Assembly: GCA_942159475.1 (NCBI GenBank)
Contig: OW804095.1
Coordinates: forward strand, 149,844,808 to 149,908,807
Direction: 5' to 3'
Length of the DNA: 64,000 bases
Origin: Sthenelais limicola
Taxonomy: Eukaryota; Annelida; Polychaeta; Phyllodocida; Sigalionidae
Below are positions 53,239 to 64,000 of this stretch, one piece after another; the first letter of the stretch is position 1; every line of letters begins with the position of its first letter. A program made the translations under genes and the position numbers. A model generated the notes under the pieces. The model saw nothing but the letters and a program-made list of their open reading frames with translations, made no database searches and had not been told where the DNA came from.

Positions 53239-53278
53239 TCTCATGTGCTGCCACCTGACGGTGGCTGCAGACAAGAAT
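53239..53278. repeat. DIRS right inverted terminal repeat
   Basis: Exact inverse of 48446-48485, including the inner palindrome at 53250-53265. It overlaps the next palindromic element by the trinucleotide AAT. Confidence 0.9.
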
Positions 53279-53610
53279 TGATTAGATGTACAATACTCAC
53301 AGGGTTCGTAGTAGTACATCTGTGATTCTTGCTCTGCAGACAGCCGTCGGTGGGGGGACAAGCCCACCACGCCCACCCAGGCGTATGTCCCCCTTCACCG
53401 GGTTGTCGACTGTCTACAGTCAGGACAATATTCTTCTGGACTCAGAATATTGCTGTTTTTTCAATTCCTCTGTGCAAGCTACGTTTCCCGATTTAAACCC
53501 TGCCTTAGCCTCGTTCTCCTTCTCTTGTCCCCCCACCGACGGCTGTCTGCAGAGCAAGAATCACAGATGTACTACTACGAACCCTGTGAGTATTGTACAT
53601 CTAATCAATT
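53276..53610. mobile_element. 335-bp element with perfect 87-bp inverted arms
   Basis: The arms 53276-53362 and 53524-53610 are exact reverse complements, outer ends AATTGATTAG and CTAATCAATT, around a 161-bp centre with no coding capacity. Inside each arm, ATTCTTGCTCTGCAGACAGC then CGTCGGTGG resembles the DIRS terminal repeat (ATTCTTGTCTGCAG...CCGTCAGGTGG) with small indels. It is therefore either a non-autonomous relative of the DIRS element or a right extension of it with a role like the internal complementary region. Its outer edge abuts the minisatellite exactly. Confidence 0.75.
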
Positions 53611-53880
53611 ATTGTGTATCCAAGCATGCACTGTAACAGACATGCAAACCCCATTATTGTGTATCCAAGCATGCACTGTAACAGACATGCGCAGTGGCAC
53701 ATGCAACTCCCCTCATGTATATCCCAGCATGCACTGTAACAGACATGCAAGCCCCCTATTGTATATCCCAGCATGCACTGTAACAGACATGCGCAGTGGC
53801 ACATGCAAACCCCATTATTGTATATCCCAGCATGCACTGTAACAGACATGAACAGTGGCACATGAAACTCCCCTATTATA
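53611..53880 (+). repeat. 45-bp minisatellite, part right of the DIRS insertion
   Basis: About five to six copies of GCATGCACTGTAACAGACAT continue the array interrupted at 48445. Variants carry GCGCAGTGGCACATGCAA inserts. The 45-bp spacing is kept for the first two copies and loosens after that. Confidence 0.85.
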
Positions 53881-55473
53881 ACACCGGCTGCGCCCCCTGA
53901 TGGGAGTATCCCCATGCTGCCATCTGGTGGCAAGCAATAAAACCCGGCGGTACAAGGCGCCCCCTGGTAGGAGCCGGCCACACTCAGCACCAGGCTCTCA
54001 ATGACATTCAGAATGGGACGCTGGGGATTTGAGAAATCCTGTTTGAAATGGCGATACATTAGCGGGCTCCTAAAGCCATCACTCTTCTCCCTGTCTCAGC
54101 GGGTGTTGCGCTCGCTTGGCCAGACACAGCTTCAATATTCAGCGTTTTTATCCCCAAGACTTTAAAGGACGCTGGCAATATGTAAATTTATGTTTAAGGA
54201 AAACGTGACTGAAAATCCCGGAGCCACTCTTGGCTCAGTCCCTATTATATAGGGGATACATTGTAAACAGTCCTTATCAATATTTTAATATATTCTAAAA
54301 TATTTTCCAGAGCGGAATCATCGCAATCTATTCGTTCATGTTAGATTGGGGTAAAAAGGTCGCCTAATTTCTGGACTTGTTTTGTCTGGGATATTCCAAA
54401 TATTGCCGGTCTCAAATCAGCGGAAGTTATAATATCCATGCAACTACATCTCAGACTTCAATCATTTTTTCTCTATGCTTACCTCGTCCTCCGTATTAAA
54501 CGTATTTTCTCAAGAATGTTTTGTCGTTACTTAAACATTAATATCACCATGCATTACATATTCCGGAGGTCTGTTAAGGCTGCATTATCTTTTAAAAGCA
54601 TAAAACAAAATTATTTCACTCTATAATTATGGGTGTAATATGGCTACTGCTCTATTACATACGCCTCTATATAATGATCTCGTGTAATGAATAATAACCA
54701 CTTATGGAACCCAGTTCGGAGCGGGCGGGAAATGTAGAACTCGTTTTCCTTGCGTAGAACGAGTACCATAAGTTTATTAGTATATATATGTGCCCTCTTC
54801 TTCCTTTAGACGTGATGTCATAAAACAAGTCCCGTCGATAAAGCACTGGTTCTATATTATACATCAGTTCATAGATATGGAACTCCCGGTTATAGAATGC
54901 ACATATATACTAATGAATAATGAATGCTAGTATGTGAAGAGGAAATTATGGCCGATTTAGCTGAGGAAGCATGCAACTCGATCTACACCAAAAAACAGAA
55001 TTTAGATTCAGCTTTTTAATTTACAACTGCTACGATTAGTAAGTTTCCTGATAATAGGCTAGCCCACGAATCAATGCTTTTTTCTTAAGAATAAGAAGAC
55101 AGACGATATTGTTAGAATAAGTAATTTATTTTACTCAGACTTAACGCTGTATGCGTGTAGAAATCTATTCTGGTACAAAGGCCCAGGGGCCGTACATACA
55201 GGAGTCTATCTTATCAATAATGATAAAATGTTTGACTTTATTATTATACAAGACGAGGAAACACCAAAGTCTCCAATTATCAATAATGATAATAATACTT
55301 GTGTACCACTTCACGTCTCCGTCACCAACACCACATAATATGTTATGACAAGATTATATTTTCCCTTCATAAACACGTGGAACCTAAATAATAGAATAAG
55401 CGATGAATTCCACAGATGAAGGTTCATAATAACAATCTGAAGTAGTATAGATTCATGGCATAATTCAGCTGAT
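53881..55473. other. Non-coding stretch
   Basis: GC-rich at first (53885-54060, with CGCCCCCTGATGGGAGTATC and CATCTGGTGGC), then AT-rich. No exon could be supported. Confidence 0.35.
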
Positions 55474-55477
55474 ATAG

Positions 55478-55712
55478 GGGTCAGATTTTCAGAAAATGTA
55501 CAATTCGCCTTCACCAATCCTCTCAAATAGCCCACATTTAAGACAACAATGAGCTTCAAAATGCAGTTTAACATAACAGAACTGATGCTTTAAATCAATG
55601 CGATACCAAACATACTCAGATATACGCGGTATTCTTTATTTTTCAGCCTACTTTAAGACAATTTACTAAATGTGTAGAGCTGCCAATTGTACATTTTCTG
55701 AAAATCTGACCC
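55478..55712. mobile_element. MITE, 235 bp, copy 2
   Basis: Same terminal repeat (GGGTCAGATTTTCAGAAAAT) and the same length as copy 1. The flanks are ATAG and ACATAG, so the target duplication is imperfect. Confidence 0.75.
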
Positions 55713-56618
55713 ACATAGAATATGCACTTCGTACACACGTTAGGCTATTAGTGGATGGCAAGGAAAATATAAGCTTCAGTTTTACAATTTTGGGATTTTG
55801 TGGAAGGACATTACATCGCCATGTATATATAAATTGATTTGGAAGTAGGTAGTTTTCTGTTGAGACATTATTCAAATATCTTACATAATTTTACATACAC
55901 ACTCCTACTGGCAGAGCTCGGAAGGACATTTCCCAAAGGGAGAGTGTGCAAAGTTATAGGTTTAAGGATTGCTTAATACAATTAAGCATAATAAGAAATA
56001 TTACCGAATATTGACAGAGTTCATTTATAAGGATAGCCAGTATTTAGGTGATCCAGGAATATGTGTTTAGATACAGAGACAAATTATAGATCTATGGACT
56101 TTCGTGGGTATTCTGACAACACAATAAGATAGATTACTCACAGGGAACATTATAACCAGTTTTTGGTTGGATTTAGTTGTATCTCACTTATACCTTCCTG
56201 ATAGTATATTTCTTGGGTAAAGTTACTCGAATTACTATCGAATAATACACTTTAGATACAACGCATTTACGATCCACCCTTGTGTGCATATGGACACAAC
56301 ATTCTTTCACTTAAGTGGACTTAAAATTAGTTGACATATTTATTTATGTTTTTAAGAACTAGTATTAGTGTCAATACACACCCTTCTTAATATGAATATT
56401 TAACATATTATTTGCTAGCGTAAGGCTTAAGACGACAGATATTAATTAACATTTTCGCAGCTCGTTTTAAAATGATTTAATGATTAGCTAATTAATGAAT
56501 CTGTCGCTGAGAGTGAGGCTTATTTCAGTCAGCTGACCTGCAGTCCCTTTTAGCCTCGTTATTTGGTTCATGCTCTTTCACAGCCTAGTTCTCCATCTTT
56601 CACACCTGCTGTAGCAAC
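55713..56618. other. Non-coding stretch between two MITE copies
   Basis: AT-rich sequence with no supported exon or RNA gene. Confidence 0.35.
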
Positions 56619-56622
56619 ACAT

Positions 56623-56856
56623 GGGTCAGATTAAAAAAAATGCACAATTCAACTTCGCCAATCTTCTCAAATATTTCAAATTTTAGACGAAAACAAAGTT
56701 CAAAATACAGTTCAGCCTAACCAACCAGATTGCTAGAATCAATGCAATGCCGAATGTACTCACATTTACATGGCATTGGCCAAATTGCAGCCTAATTTAG
56801 CAGAATTTACTAAATGTGTAGAGCTGCCAATTGTACATTTTCTGAAAATCTGACCC
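56623..56856. mobile_element. MITE, 234 bp, copy 3
   Basis: Terminal repeats as in copies 1 and 2, with the left one decayed after GGGTCAGATT. It is flanked by exact ACAT duplications (56619-56622 and 56857-56860). Confidence 0.8.
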
Positions 56857-56860
56857 ACAT

Positions 56861-59800
56861 AATAGGTGTATCTCCGGCTCAGCTCCCCACCCCCACTCCC
56901 CCCGACACACCTTTACCAAAATATATTTGACCGCACCTATAATATACACAAAGTTCCGCTTATAACACGAACTCAGTTTACCTGAACTTTCGGTTAAACC
57001 GAACCTTTTGCCTGCAGATTTCCTAGTTCTGTTCAGCTGAGCTTTTTCTAAACTCCCCTCAAATTCAGGTTAACTGGAATATAGTGTATTTGTTTGTCCA
57101 ATAAAGTTAATTAATATAGCAATACAATAGTCCTTACTGGAAAAACTTTAAACGTCATGATTTTAAAAATTACATAATCTGTTTTGGACCTCAACTTTTG
57201 TCTTGAATGATATTTCTTTTTTAAAAAAACACTTGCAGATCAAAATTCCTTTATGCTGAAGATCATCTGAGAAATTCTTACAAAATACCGATAAACTTGG
57301 TGTCAGTCCGTTATATAATCGCTGTTGTTCCTGACAATGAAAAGCAATATCTCCCCTTCCCAGGTTGAGAACCGGAGATTCGCCTATCATTTTGCCCGAT
57401 CCCTTCCTGCCTCAGTTGATTGTCTCGTGTTACATTCTGTACATTCTATAAAACTATTCTAGAGTCTCTTATTACCTTCTCCTCAGCGTGGAATATTGTG
57501 TAAATTCACCCACCAAATCGTTCCATTATATCTATCTATATACAGTCAGTCATATTTAACAATATATCTGTACAAGCTAAGGAATATTTGTTCTTCACGT
57601 GAGCTATTATCAAACATATACAAATATTCTTAGGCAAGGCTTCCAACGATGAGAGAATTGTGGTGTGTTTGAATTCATGATGTTCAGAACGTAATTTAAT
57701 TTATGTTAAAAAGATGCAATTCCGCAATGACAGGCTGCAGTCCAGGAATAGTGTGTTGGCTGCAAGGAACAACTCGATATCTTTGACCAGAAGATTGTTG
57801 TAGTCAGTAAACACAACGAGAATTGTTCCAGGAGAGACGGAATTCCTTTACTCCTACCCATTATAAGTCAAATAGAATAGAATAATTTCCCCCTTTTTAG
57901 GCTAAACTTTAGGTTCACTCAGAGTTAAGGGCATAAAGCATATATTCAATGCATAAATTATGCTTCACTTCATTCAAATTATATTGATTGTATTCATTTC
58001 AGGAATATTTGTAATTAAGGACACCAGGGAGATAAATGTATATGTACTAGAAATCCCCCTTCCCCGAAGAAGACCAATAGAGGTCGAAACATTAAAAATG
58101 AAGAACCATTCTAAGAAGGAAGCTGAATATTCCACGTGGTTCCCCTACTATTACTATTACTTTTATACATTTTGTAAGGATGTAAGAGGAAACCAATTGT
58201 TCGGAGCTAATGGTAAAACATTGCTTCTCCCCTTACACAGGCCTTCCTGTGTACACATACCTGTCGCCACCACACCTGTCATATGGCTCATCGCAAGATC
58301 GTAAATAACACCGTCTAAGATTTCCCTCAAATGTTGACAGCCTTGCCACTGAAAGTAAATATGCAACTGAATATCGTACCTGCAATTCTATTCTAAGTTG
58401 GTCGGTTCATGCATCATTGATATACTTTTATTCTGTATATATATTTCCCGATAAATCAGAGCAATCGATTCCAATTATACATACATTGCGTCCATATAAA
58501 ATGTATTTTTCATATATAGGTGCGTCATTGAATTCATGAACAATGATTGGACAAATGTTGCTAAATCGTCATGAATTATTATCATTCACAAGGTATAATA
58601 ATCGCTGCTAAGTATTTGTAATAATATCGTATTATACATTATTATCGTTTAGGTCGCATTACATTACCTCAACAACTGCACATCGTTCAAAAATATCTCG
58701 AGTAAAATATGATAAATACATGGTTTCATGTACAATCTAAATTCACATGTTTCATTTACATAATTACACGCTTCTCATTTAGAACAATTACCATGGTAAA
58801 TACGGCAAATACAGCCATTATACAAACACAAATGATTGGTATGCAAATTGTTGACAGTTATGCTAGGTCAAATAATTCGAACTCAAGGTTCAATGATTCT
58901 AAGATGGCTGAATCTTATGGTATAAATGATTTCATGCTCACATTGTTCAGGCAAATATTGTATTTTTTTTTCACAACGCCGAAATGGCAACACATACACT
59001 GTTATGAGATTAAATATTATCAAATTAATTCAATTGTGAAATGAAATGAAATTCCCATATCATATATTTCCTATTAGTGGTAGATTTTGTGGAGAACAAA
59101 CTATTCAGAATATAGTACTGGGAATATTGGTTTTATACCATGAACCTTTGAAGGTAAATTATCAAAAAGAATTCACGATGCTCTGCTGGATACAAAGCTT
59201 GAGCATTCTTCCAATTTATTACACAAACACTCGGGGAAATTAATCGTCCAGACGGACTGATCGATAATATGTCACAGTAATGGTAAATTCATATTCTCTT
59301 TTAACCCAAACAAAGTTTCCAAAAGCTTATGACATTTTCCCGATTGAATACGATACAACATACAAATTTCAAAGGCGAAAATCAAATTTTGGTTTTGACT
59401 CAATGAACTAATTCCCTTACATGGTATAACTGAACCAATCGACCTGGGTATTTTAGTCATACACAGAGAGGTACATAGAGATATCACAATCAATATAAAG
59501 AAAACTTAACAAATCTTTTGCTATATTACACATACCTGCTGGCATCTGGTCCAACGCGAACAAATATTGAACTCACGTTATATAGTCCAAGTTAATATCA
59601 ACAAGGAATATTGACTATACGTCTTATTACAATTTATATATCATTCATTTCCTATGAACCCACATCCCGTTCAAATTTAAATAATTTTGTCGGAGTTTCC
59701 TAGCCAATTCTATTTATACAATAACATGTTTTTATACAATAACATGTTTTCAACTATTCACTGAAGAAAATCAATGTTAATTTTAACATACTTTTCAAAG

Positions 59801-61170
59801 CAATCCGGAAGAGCTGACCGAACATAACAAATGTTACATATTAATAATGTTTGAACTTGGGGAACACACTTCTAAGGTTGATACCACAGTTTTCAAATAT
59901 TTCCAATTAAATGCTGACATTGCTGAACACACATTATTAACCCTTTCATGCTATACACATCCTCCTAGCTACGATCTCTAATTCCCACAAATATGAGCCG
60001 ATACAGGTGCGTCTTCCCTCCTCATCCTCCATGTTAATATATTCTAGATATTACAGTATAAAATCTGCCGGTGAGGTCTCACATAATGTTACCAGATGAA
60101 TTGTGATGTTTCTCAGAAACACGAGTCTGATATCGTACAGGTTCTGAGTGCGTGTTATAATATATGAGGAGTCTCTGTGAGGTTTTATATTGAGCCTGCG
60201 TTGTTGGCAAAGTCTAAAAAAAAGAAAGATGTTTTTGTAGTTCCCTCTCTGAATATTGGATGTTTTCTTTTAATTGAAAATTGCCTTTTTCCATGCTTTT
60301 TATTTAGTGGTTATTAATTAGCTCTTTATATTTTGCTGATCTAAATTAATTTTTATTAGAAAGACAATGGACTGGTACCAAGTCACATCCGGGTCTTGTC
60401 TGATTCCTCTCCAAGTATGACATATTTCCCTTCTTCTTTATTTCAATATATATTTCGTTTTTTAAACAATTAAAATAAAAGACTTGCACAAGTCTAAATC
60501 AAAAGAAACATGCCACATTATTCGCAAGCATTTTGCTGCATGAACCAGTACGATTTCAGACTTTTCAAACTGGGATAAATCACAATTCTCTCTTCACAAG
60601 GGCAACAACATCAAGCCAGAGCCATCGTAAACCGTTTCGTGTGATATTATATAATAGTATTTACCCACATAGACACTGCCTCTGAGAATAGGGACATTTA
60701 TTCTGATTACAAAGATTAGATTTCGCATATTTGCCACCACTCTCTCAACACCAGGGAATATATTCGAAGAACTAATATGGATATGAGCTCCTTATATATG
60801 TATCGTGAGGACACAGATATCTCTATAAAAGTCTGTGGGCTCGATAACATTCTATACACTCGGCCGGTCCGTTTGGTTTATAAAACAGTTCCTTCATACC
60901 ATATATTATACCAACACTAGAACAATTCTGTCTTATTTCTCACAAAATGTTTGGATATATTGGCGGAATCAGGAGATTTTGTGGGTGAATGGAACCATTA
61001 ATTTTAATCTTTAACAAATTTGGATCGGTTTTACCAGTTTCGCTGTAGTAGGCTATCCTACAGCTCCAATAATAATGTATTATGCAAATGCAATCTTCAA
61101 GAATCAAAGGTAATAAAGCGCCATACTACATTTACTTTGAGAACTTGGCAATTTATTCCACGGATTCCAG
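56861..61170. other. Non-coding AT-rich stretch
   Basis: No supported exon. It holds a hairpin motif at 58062-58093 that recurs elsewhere in the window and a short exact duplication, TTTATACAATAACATGTTT, near 59710-59750. Open frames of 60-114 codons here have no domain and AT-biased content. Confidence 0.4.
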
Positions 61171-61179
61171 ATCTCCAGG

Positions 61180-61430
61180 GGCAAACAAAGGCCCTCTAGC
61201 TCCTGTAAAACATACCCACTCCACAAAATAGTCCCGCATCCGCGCCTGGCGGTCTGAATGAGAACCACAACGTAGTCACGTGACATAGCTGTCCTTGCGC
61301 ATGCGCCGAAGTCCTGGTGGTGGACAGGCGAATCATTCATATGGAAATAAGATGTCTGCATCTCCAAGCGGAAGTGAACTGCCCCCCTCGGCGCAGTAAA
61401 TGTGGATTTCATATATAAGGGATGGCGTGT
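61180..61430. promoter_or_regulatory. Promoter-like cluster: E-box, NRF1 site, TATA box
   Basis: GTCACGTGAC (61275-61284) is a palindromic CACGTG E-box. TGCGCATGCGC (61296-61306) is a full NRF1-type palindrome. ATATATAAGG (61411-61420) is a TATA-like box on the plus strand. The segment is CpG-rich against AT-rich flanks. A 71-codon plus-strand frame begins at 61422, too close to the TATA box to be its first exon with confidence. The gene served is unknown. Confidence 0.4.
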
Positions 61431-62311
61431 GTTTCATACTGCGATCTACGTTACACTCTATTTGAGATCTACTTGGAGCGGCTCGCCCTGGGTTTACCAT
61501 TGGCTCGCTTTGATGTTATAGGTCTCAAACAGAGTGTAGGCATGGTATGGTCGTTGCGGGGGGCCATCGTGATCCATCGCGATCGAGGGAATTTCTTCAA
61601 TTTCCATGCGGGTCCTTTCCACTTGCCTGCTTGGTAATATCCGGATCTCATGTCAGTCTACAGTTAGCATCAACTATTTGTCTTTGATTTCACCACCGGG
61701 TCATTTCATAACAAGCGTCCTCCAGGGCATCCTCCCATGAGCCCAATCACATCACTTTCAGGCCGGCATCAGTAGTGGGGTTGCATTAGTCGCGATTTAG
61801 AGCTTTGTTCTATTTCATTTTATTCTGGATTTATTCCAATTTCAGCCAATAAACGTAAAAACTATATAATAATGACAAATTGAGGCTCCTTTCTTATAGA
61901 AATTTGCCCCAACAATTGCCTGAATTTGAGCTGAATCCATCCCATCATGCATCATATATATAACTGACATACCGGTAAATTAATGCAACTCCCCTATTGT
62001 AACTTAAATCCCAATGTGACGTCATTCAGTTGTGTAAATCCCAAATGTGCACAGCCTCCTAGACAGAGAGACCATAACTTTGACTGCTATCTCCCTCTAT
62101 CGGCGGAGATCTGAACTAGGCCTCGCTGCTTATAAATATGCAGCAAGAGTAACCGCCACTCACATAGTACGTAGTTCACCCAACGCTCAAAAGAGGGCGT
62201 TGCTGTAGAGGCTGGAGGCGGCGGGAAGGCGAGTGTAGACGCCATCAAATGCTGGCCTCGCCGTTGCCATGGAGAAGAGGAAGTGCTGTGTGTACCGCTA
62301 GGTGGCGTGGG
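61431..62311 (-). other. Probable 3' UTR and flank of the right-hand membrane-protein gene
   Basis: Contains minus-strand AATAAA motifs at about 61820-61835, roughly 480 nt after the stop at 62312. Otherwise no gene is supported. Confidence 0.35.
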
Positions 62312-62414
62312 TCAGTAGTCACTGGCGTCAATGCCTTTACACAACGTGGCGTAGGCCACCACGAATATAATAAGTCCAATGAAGAAGAATATGGGTCCTA
62401 CGTACCAAAAAATT
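62312..62414 (-). CDS. Last coding exon of an unrecognised membrane protein
   Basis: The acceptor CTCTTGCAG ends at 62415. One base completes a codon, then 33 residues are encoded before TGA (62314-62312): IFWYVGPIFFFIGLIIFVVA followed by YATLCKGIDASDY. This is one membrane helix and a short Cys-containing tail. The other reading frames are less protein-like. The intron phase matches that of the membrane-helix exon at 328-490, and both helices are followed by a CKG tripeptide, so the genes may be paralogues. Upstream exons were not found before 64000. I do not know the family. Confidence 0.5.
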
Positions 62415-62990
62415 CTGCAAGAGAAAAAAAGAAATATTTTAGTTTTTTTTCAGGAACCATCATGTATGTAACACATACATTAGAAGAGAAAAGGCATTTT
62501 AAAGTACTGTATATAATTATTATGTTTCAACTGAAAAGAGACCTTAACAGATTGCATACACAGTTGTGTTATTTCATAATTCTCTTTTATACATCATATA
62601 ACATATCACATTATAACACTGCCTTCTGTTGGCTTTGATGATTTTTCTTCCAGGGGTGATGTTATCAAAACATAATGGCTGTTTAATAATGACTTGTTCT
62701 ATGATAAAGGATAACAACCAAGAATATATTCAGGGCATTGAGATTATACACATGGTAAAACTTAAAGGCCGATACCAGAGCACATATAAATGATTGACAT
62801 GGTCATCTGTATCGGAGAAAAGAAACTTCCCACATTTACTGCGGAAAGTTGGTCGTTACACTGGAGAGAATTGTCATGTATTCATCCCACCTTATTCCCT
62901 CAGTTGAACATCCCTGACAATATGGACCTAGTAAATAATATAATAAATACTATGTTCTAGAAATGACCTTTAGCAGTACTCTCAATGCAT
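62415..62990 (-). other. Intron of the right-hand membrane-protein gene
   Basis: AT-rich sequence upstream of the last exon; no further exon is recognised. Confidence 0.35.
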
Positions 62991-62999
62991 TTTACACAC

Positions 63000-63500
63000 C
63001 AAATCAGTGTAGTAGGTACACCAAATCAGTGTACGAGGTAGAAAACATAGATCTGTGTTGCAAGGCCCCTTGGCTAGTGTGATTTGCCTTCATAATGAAT
63101 ATATGTATGCCTCGGCAGGCGAAACTAATGAAGCTATGAGTATAACTCAGGAAGTATAGTTCATACATTAGGTACAGCCATAGTAGTCAGGTTTATAAAA
63201 TATATATCACTCTATAGATCTCCATAATACAGTCAGCTTTATAAAATATATATCACTCTATAGGTCTCCATAATACAGTCAGGTTTATAAAATATGTATA
63301 CAGCTCTGTATTTTAAGGCATAAATCTATAGGTGCTACCTGATATACACAGCTGTATTTTAAGGCATAAATCTATAGGTGCTACCTGATATACACAGCTG
63401 TATTTTAAGGCATAAATCTATAGGTGCTACCTGATATATACAGCTGTATTTCAAGGCATAAATCTATAGGTTCTCCCAGATTTATAGCTGTATTTTATGG
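63000..63500. repeat. Three adjacent tandem arrays
   Basis: CCAAATCAGTGTA occurs twice near 63000-63040. A roughly 47-bp unit, TTTATAAAATATATATCACT, occurs three times (63190-63300). Another 47-bp unit, ACAGCTGTATTTTAAGGCAT, occurs four times (63300-63490). The arrays decay at their ends. Confidence 0.9.
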
Positions 63501-63954
63501 CCAGTAAAGAGTAGGTGTAAGACAGTTTCATTCCCTGCCAAACATTTTATGTCTAGTTTTATTTCTACTTGCACGAATAGAAACCAAACCCCACGAGGTC
63601 TCAGTAACCTCCAACTTGCTCCTTGTCATATAATGGGCGAATTAGTGGGTACAAGTAAGGGGAAGCGTTTTCCCCAGGGTATTGTGGTCATGCAGGTGCA
63701 CACATGAGGTTAGTTGCCGTATACAATTTTTTTAAAAACTAAATTTTATTTGTTCTCTTCATCGACAATGCAATATCTCCATATGATACAAAGTAATGTG
63801 TATAGTATATTTAAATATTTGACGGTTAATTGTATGGAACGATTCCTTTATATCAAGTGTTTGTTATGTTTTTGACACAGCACCGAGTGATGGCATATTT
63901 TAATTAATATTTATAGTCGGTGATTCACGATATACTTACTAGATTTTGATATTT

Positions 63955-63980
63955 GGGTGGGGGGGGGGGGGGGGGGTGGT
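63955..63980 (+). repeat. Poly-G run
   Basis: About 20 consecutive Gs followed by TGGTAAC near the right edge. The length is probably unreliable. Confidence 0.9.
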
Positions 63981-64000
63981 AACTTTTTTTGTTGTTAATT

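Larger units (their letters stand above)
48446..53278 (+). mobile_element. DIRS-type tyrosine-recombinase retrotransposon, apparently intact
   Basis: The element is 4.8 kb, bounded by perfect 40-bp inverted terminal repeats (48446-48485 and 53239-53278) that begin ATTCTTGTCTGCAGCCACCG. It holds three long frames in the order gag-like, RT/RNase H and tyrosine recombinase. It has no LTRs and no DDE integrase, as expected for the DIRS order, which integrates through a circular intermediate and a tyrosine recombinase without target duplication. All three frames are free of stops, so the copy is young. The order of domains and the Dam-like region after RNase H favour DIRS over Ngaro. I could not identify a conventional internal complementary region; the palindrome at 53276-53610 may stand in for it or be a separate element. 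Confidence 0.93.

Noticed and set aside
61422..61637. 71-codon plus-strand frame after the promoter-like cluster
   Set aside because: It begins only a few bases after the TATA-like box, and a similar-length frame exists on the opposite strand; no domain is seen.

Overview
The window is nuclear DNA from an animal. Its genes are split by many GT-AG introns, the sequence between them is AT-rich and full of microsatellites, minisatellites and MITE-like elements, and the two clear genes (RPS9 and ATAD5) match metazoan proteins closely. It is probably a marine invertebrate, but I cannot place the phylum from sequence alone.

Layout. 1-3 kb: two minus-strand exons of an unrecognised protein with at least two membrane segments; the gene runs off the left edge. 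3-22 kb: mostly repeats and low-complexity DNA, including a 4-bp-TSD MITE, tandem arrays near 9.3 and 14.9 kb, a 0.5-kb homopurine tract and G-rich runs, ending in a CpG-rich block at 20.8-22.3 kb. 23.96-26.03 kb: a non-autonomous DNA transposon with 12-bp terminal repeats. 26.3-28.85 kb: complete RPS9 (uS4) on the minus strand, four coding exons, 192 aa. 31.3-46.3 kb: complete ATAD5 (Elg1-type PCNA unloader) on the plus strand, 18 coding exons, 2103 aa, head-to-head with RPS9. 48.4-53.9 kb: a 45-bp minisatellite interrupted by an apparently intact 4.8-kb DIRS-type tyrosine-recombinase retrotransposon and, directly next to it, a 335-bp element with perfect 87-bp inverted arms. 54-61 kb: no gene recognised; two more copies of the MITE. 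61.2-61.4 kb: a promoter-like cluster. 62.3-62.4 kb: the last coding exon of a second minus-strand membrane protein. 63.0-63.5 kb: tandem repeats.

The most interesting part is how the DIRS element could express its three frames. Neither the RT frame nor the recombinase frame has a usable ATG. The gag/RT overlap carries a canonical A_AAA_AAC slippery heptamer in the correct phase, with a possible hairpin 7 nt downstream. The recombinase frame opens exactly at a strong 3' splice site, and a strong 5' splice site 16 codons into gag is in phase with it. This suggests -1 frameshifting for RT and splicing for the recombinase, and both can be tested. A second notable signal is a trio of hairpins in an RPS9 intron whose outer stems differ in sequence but keep pairing.
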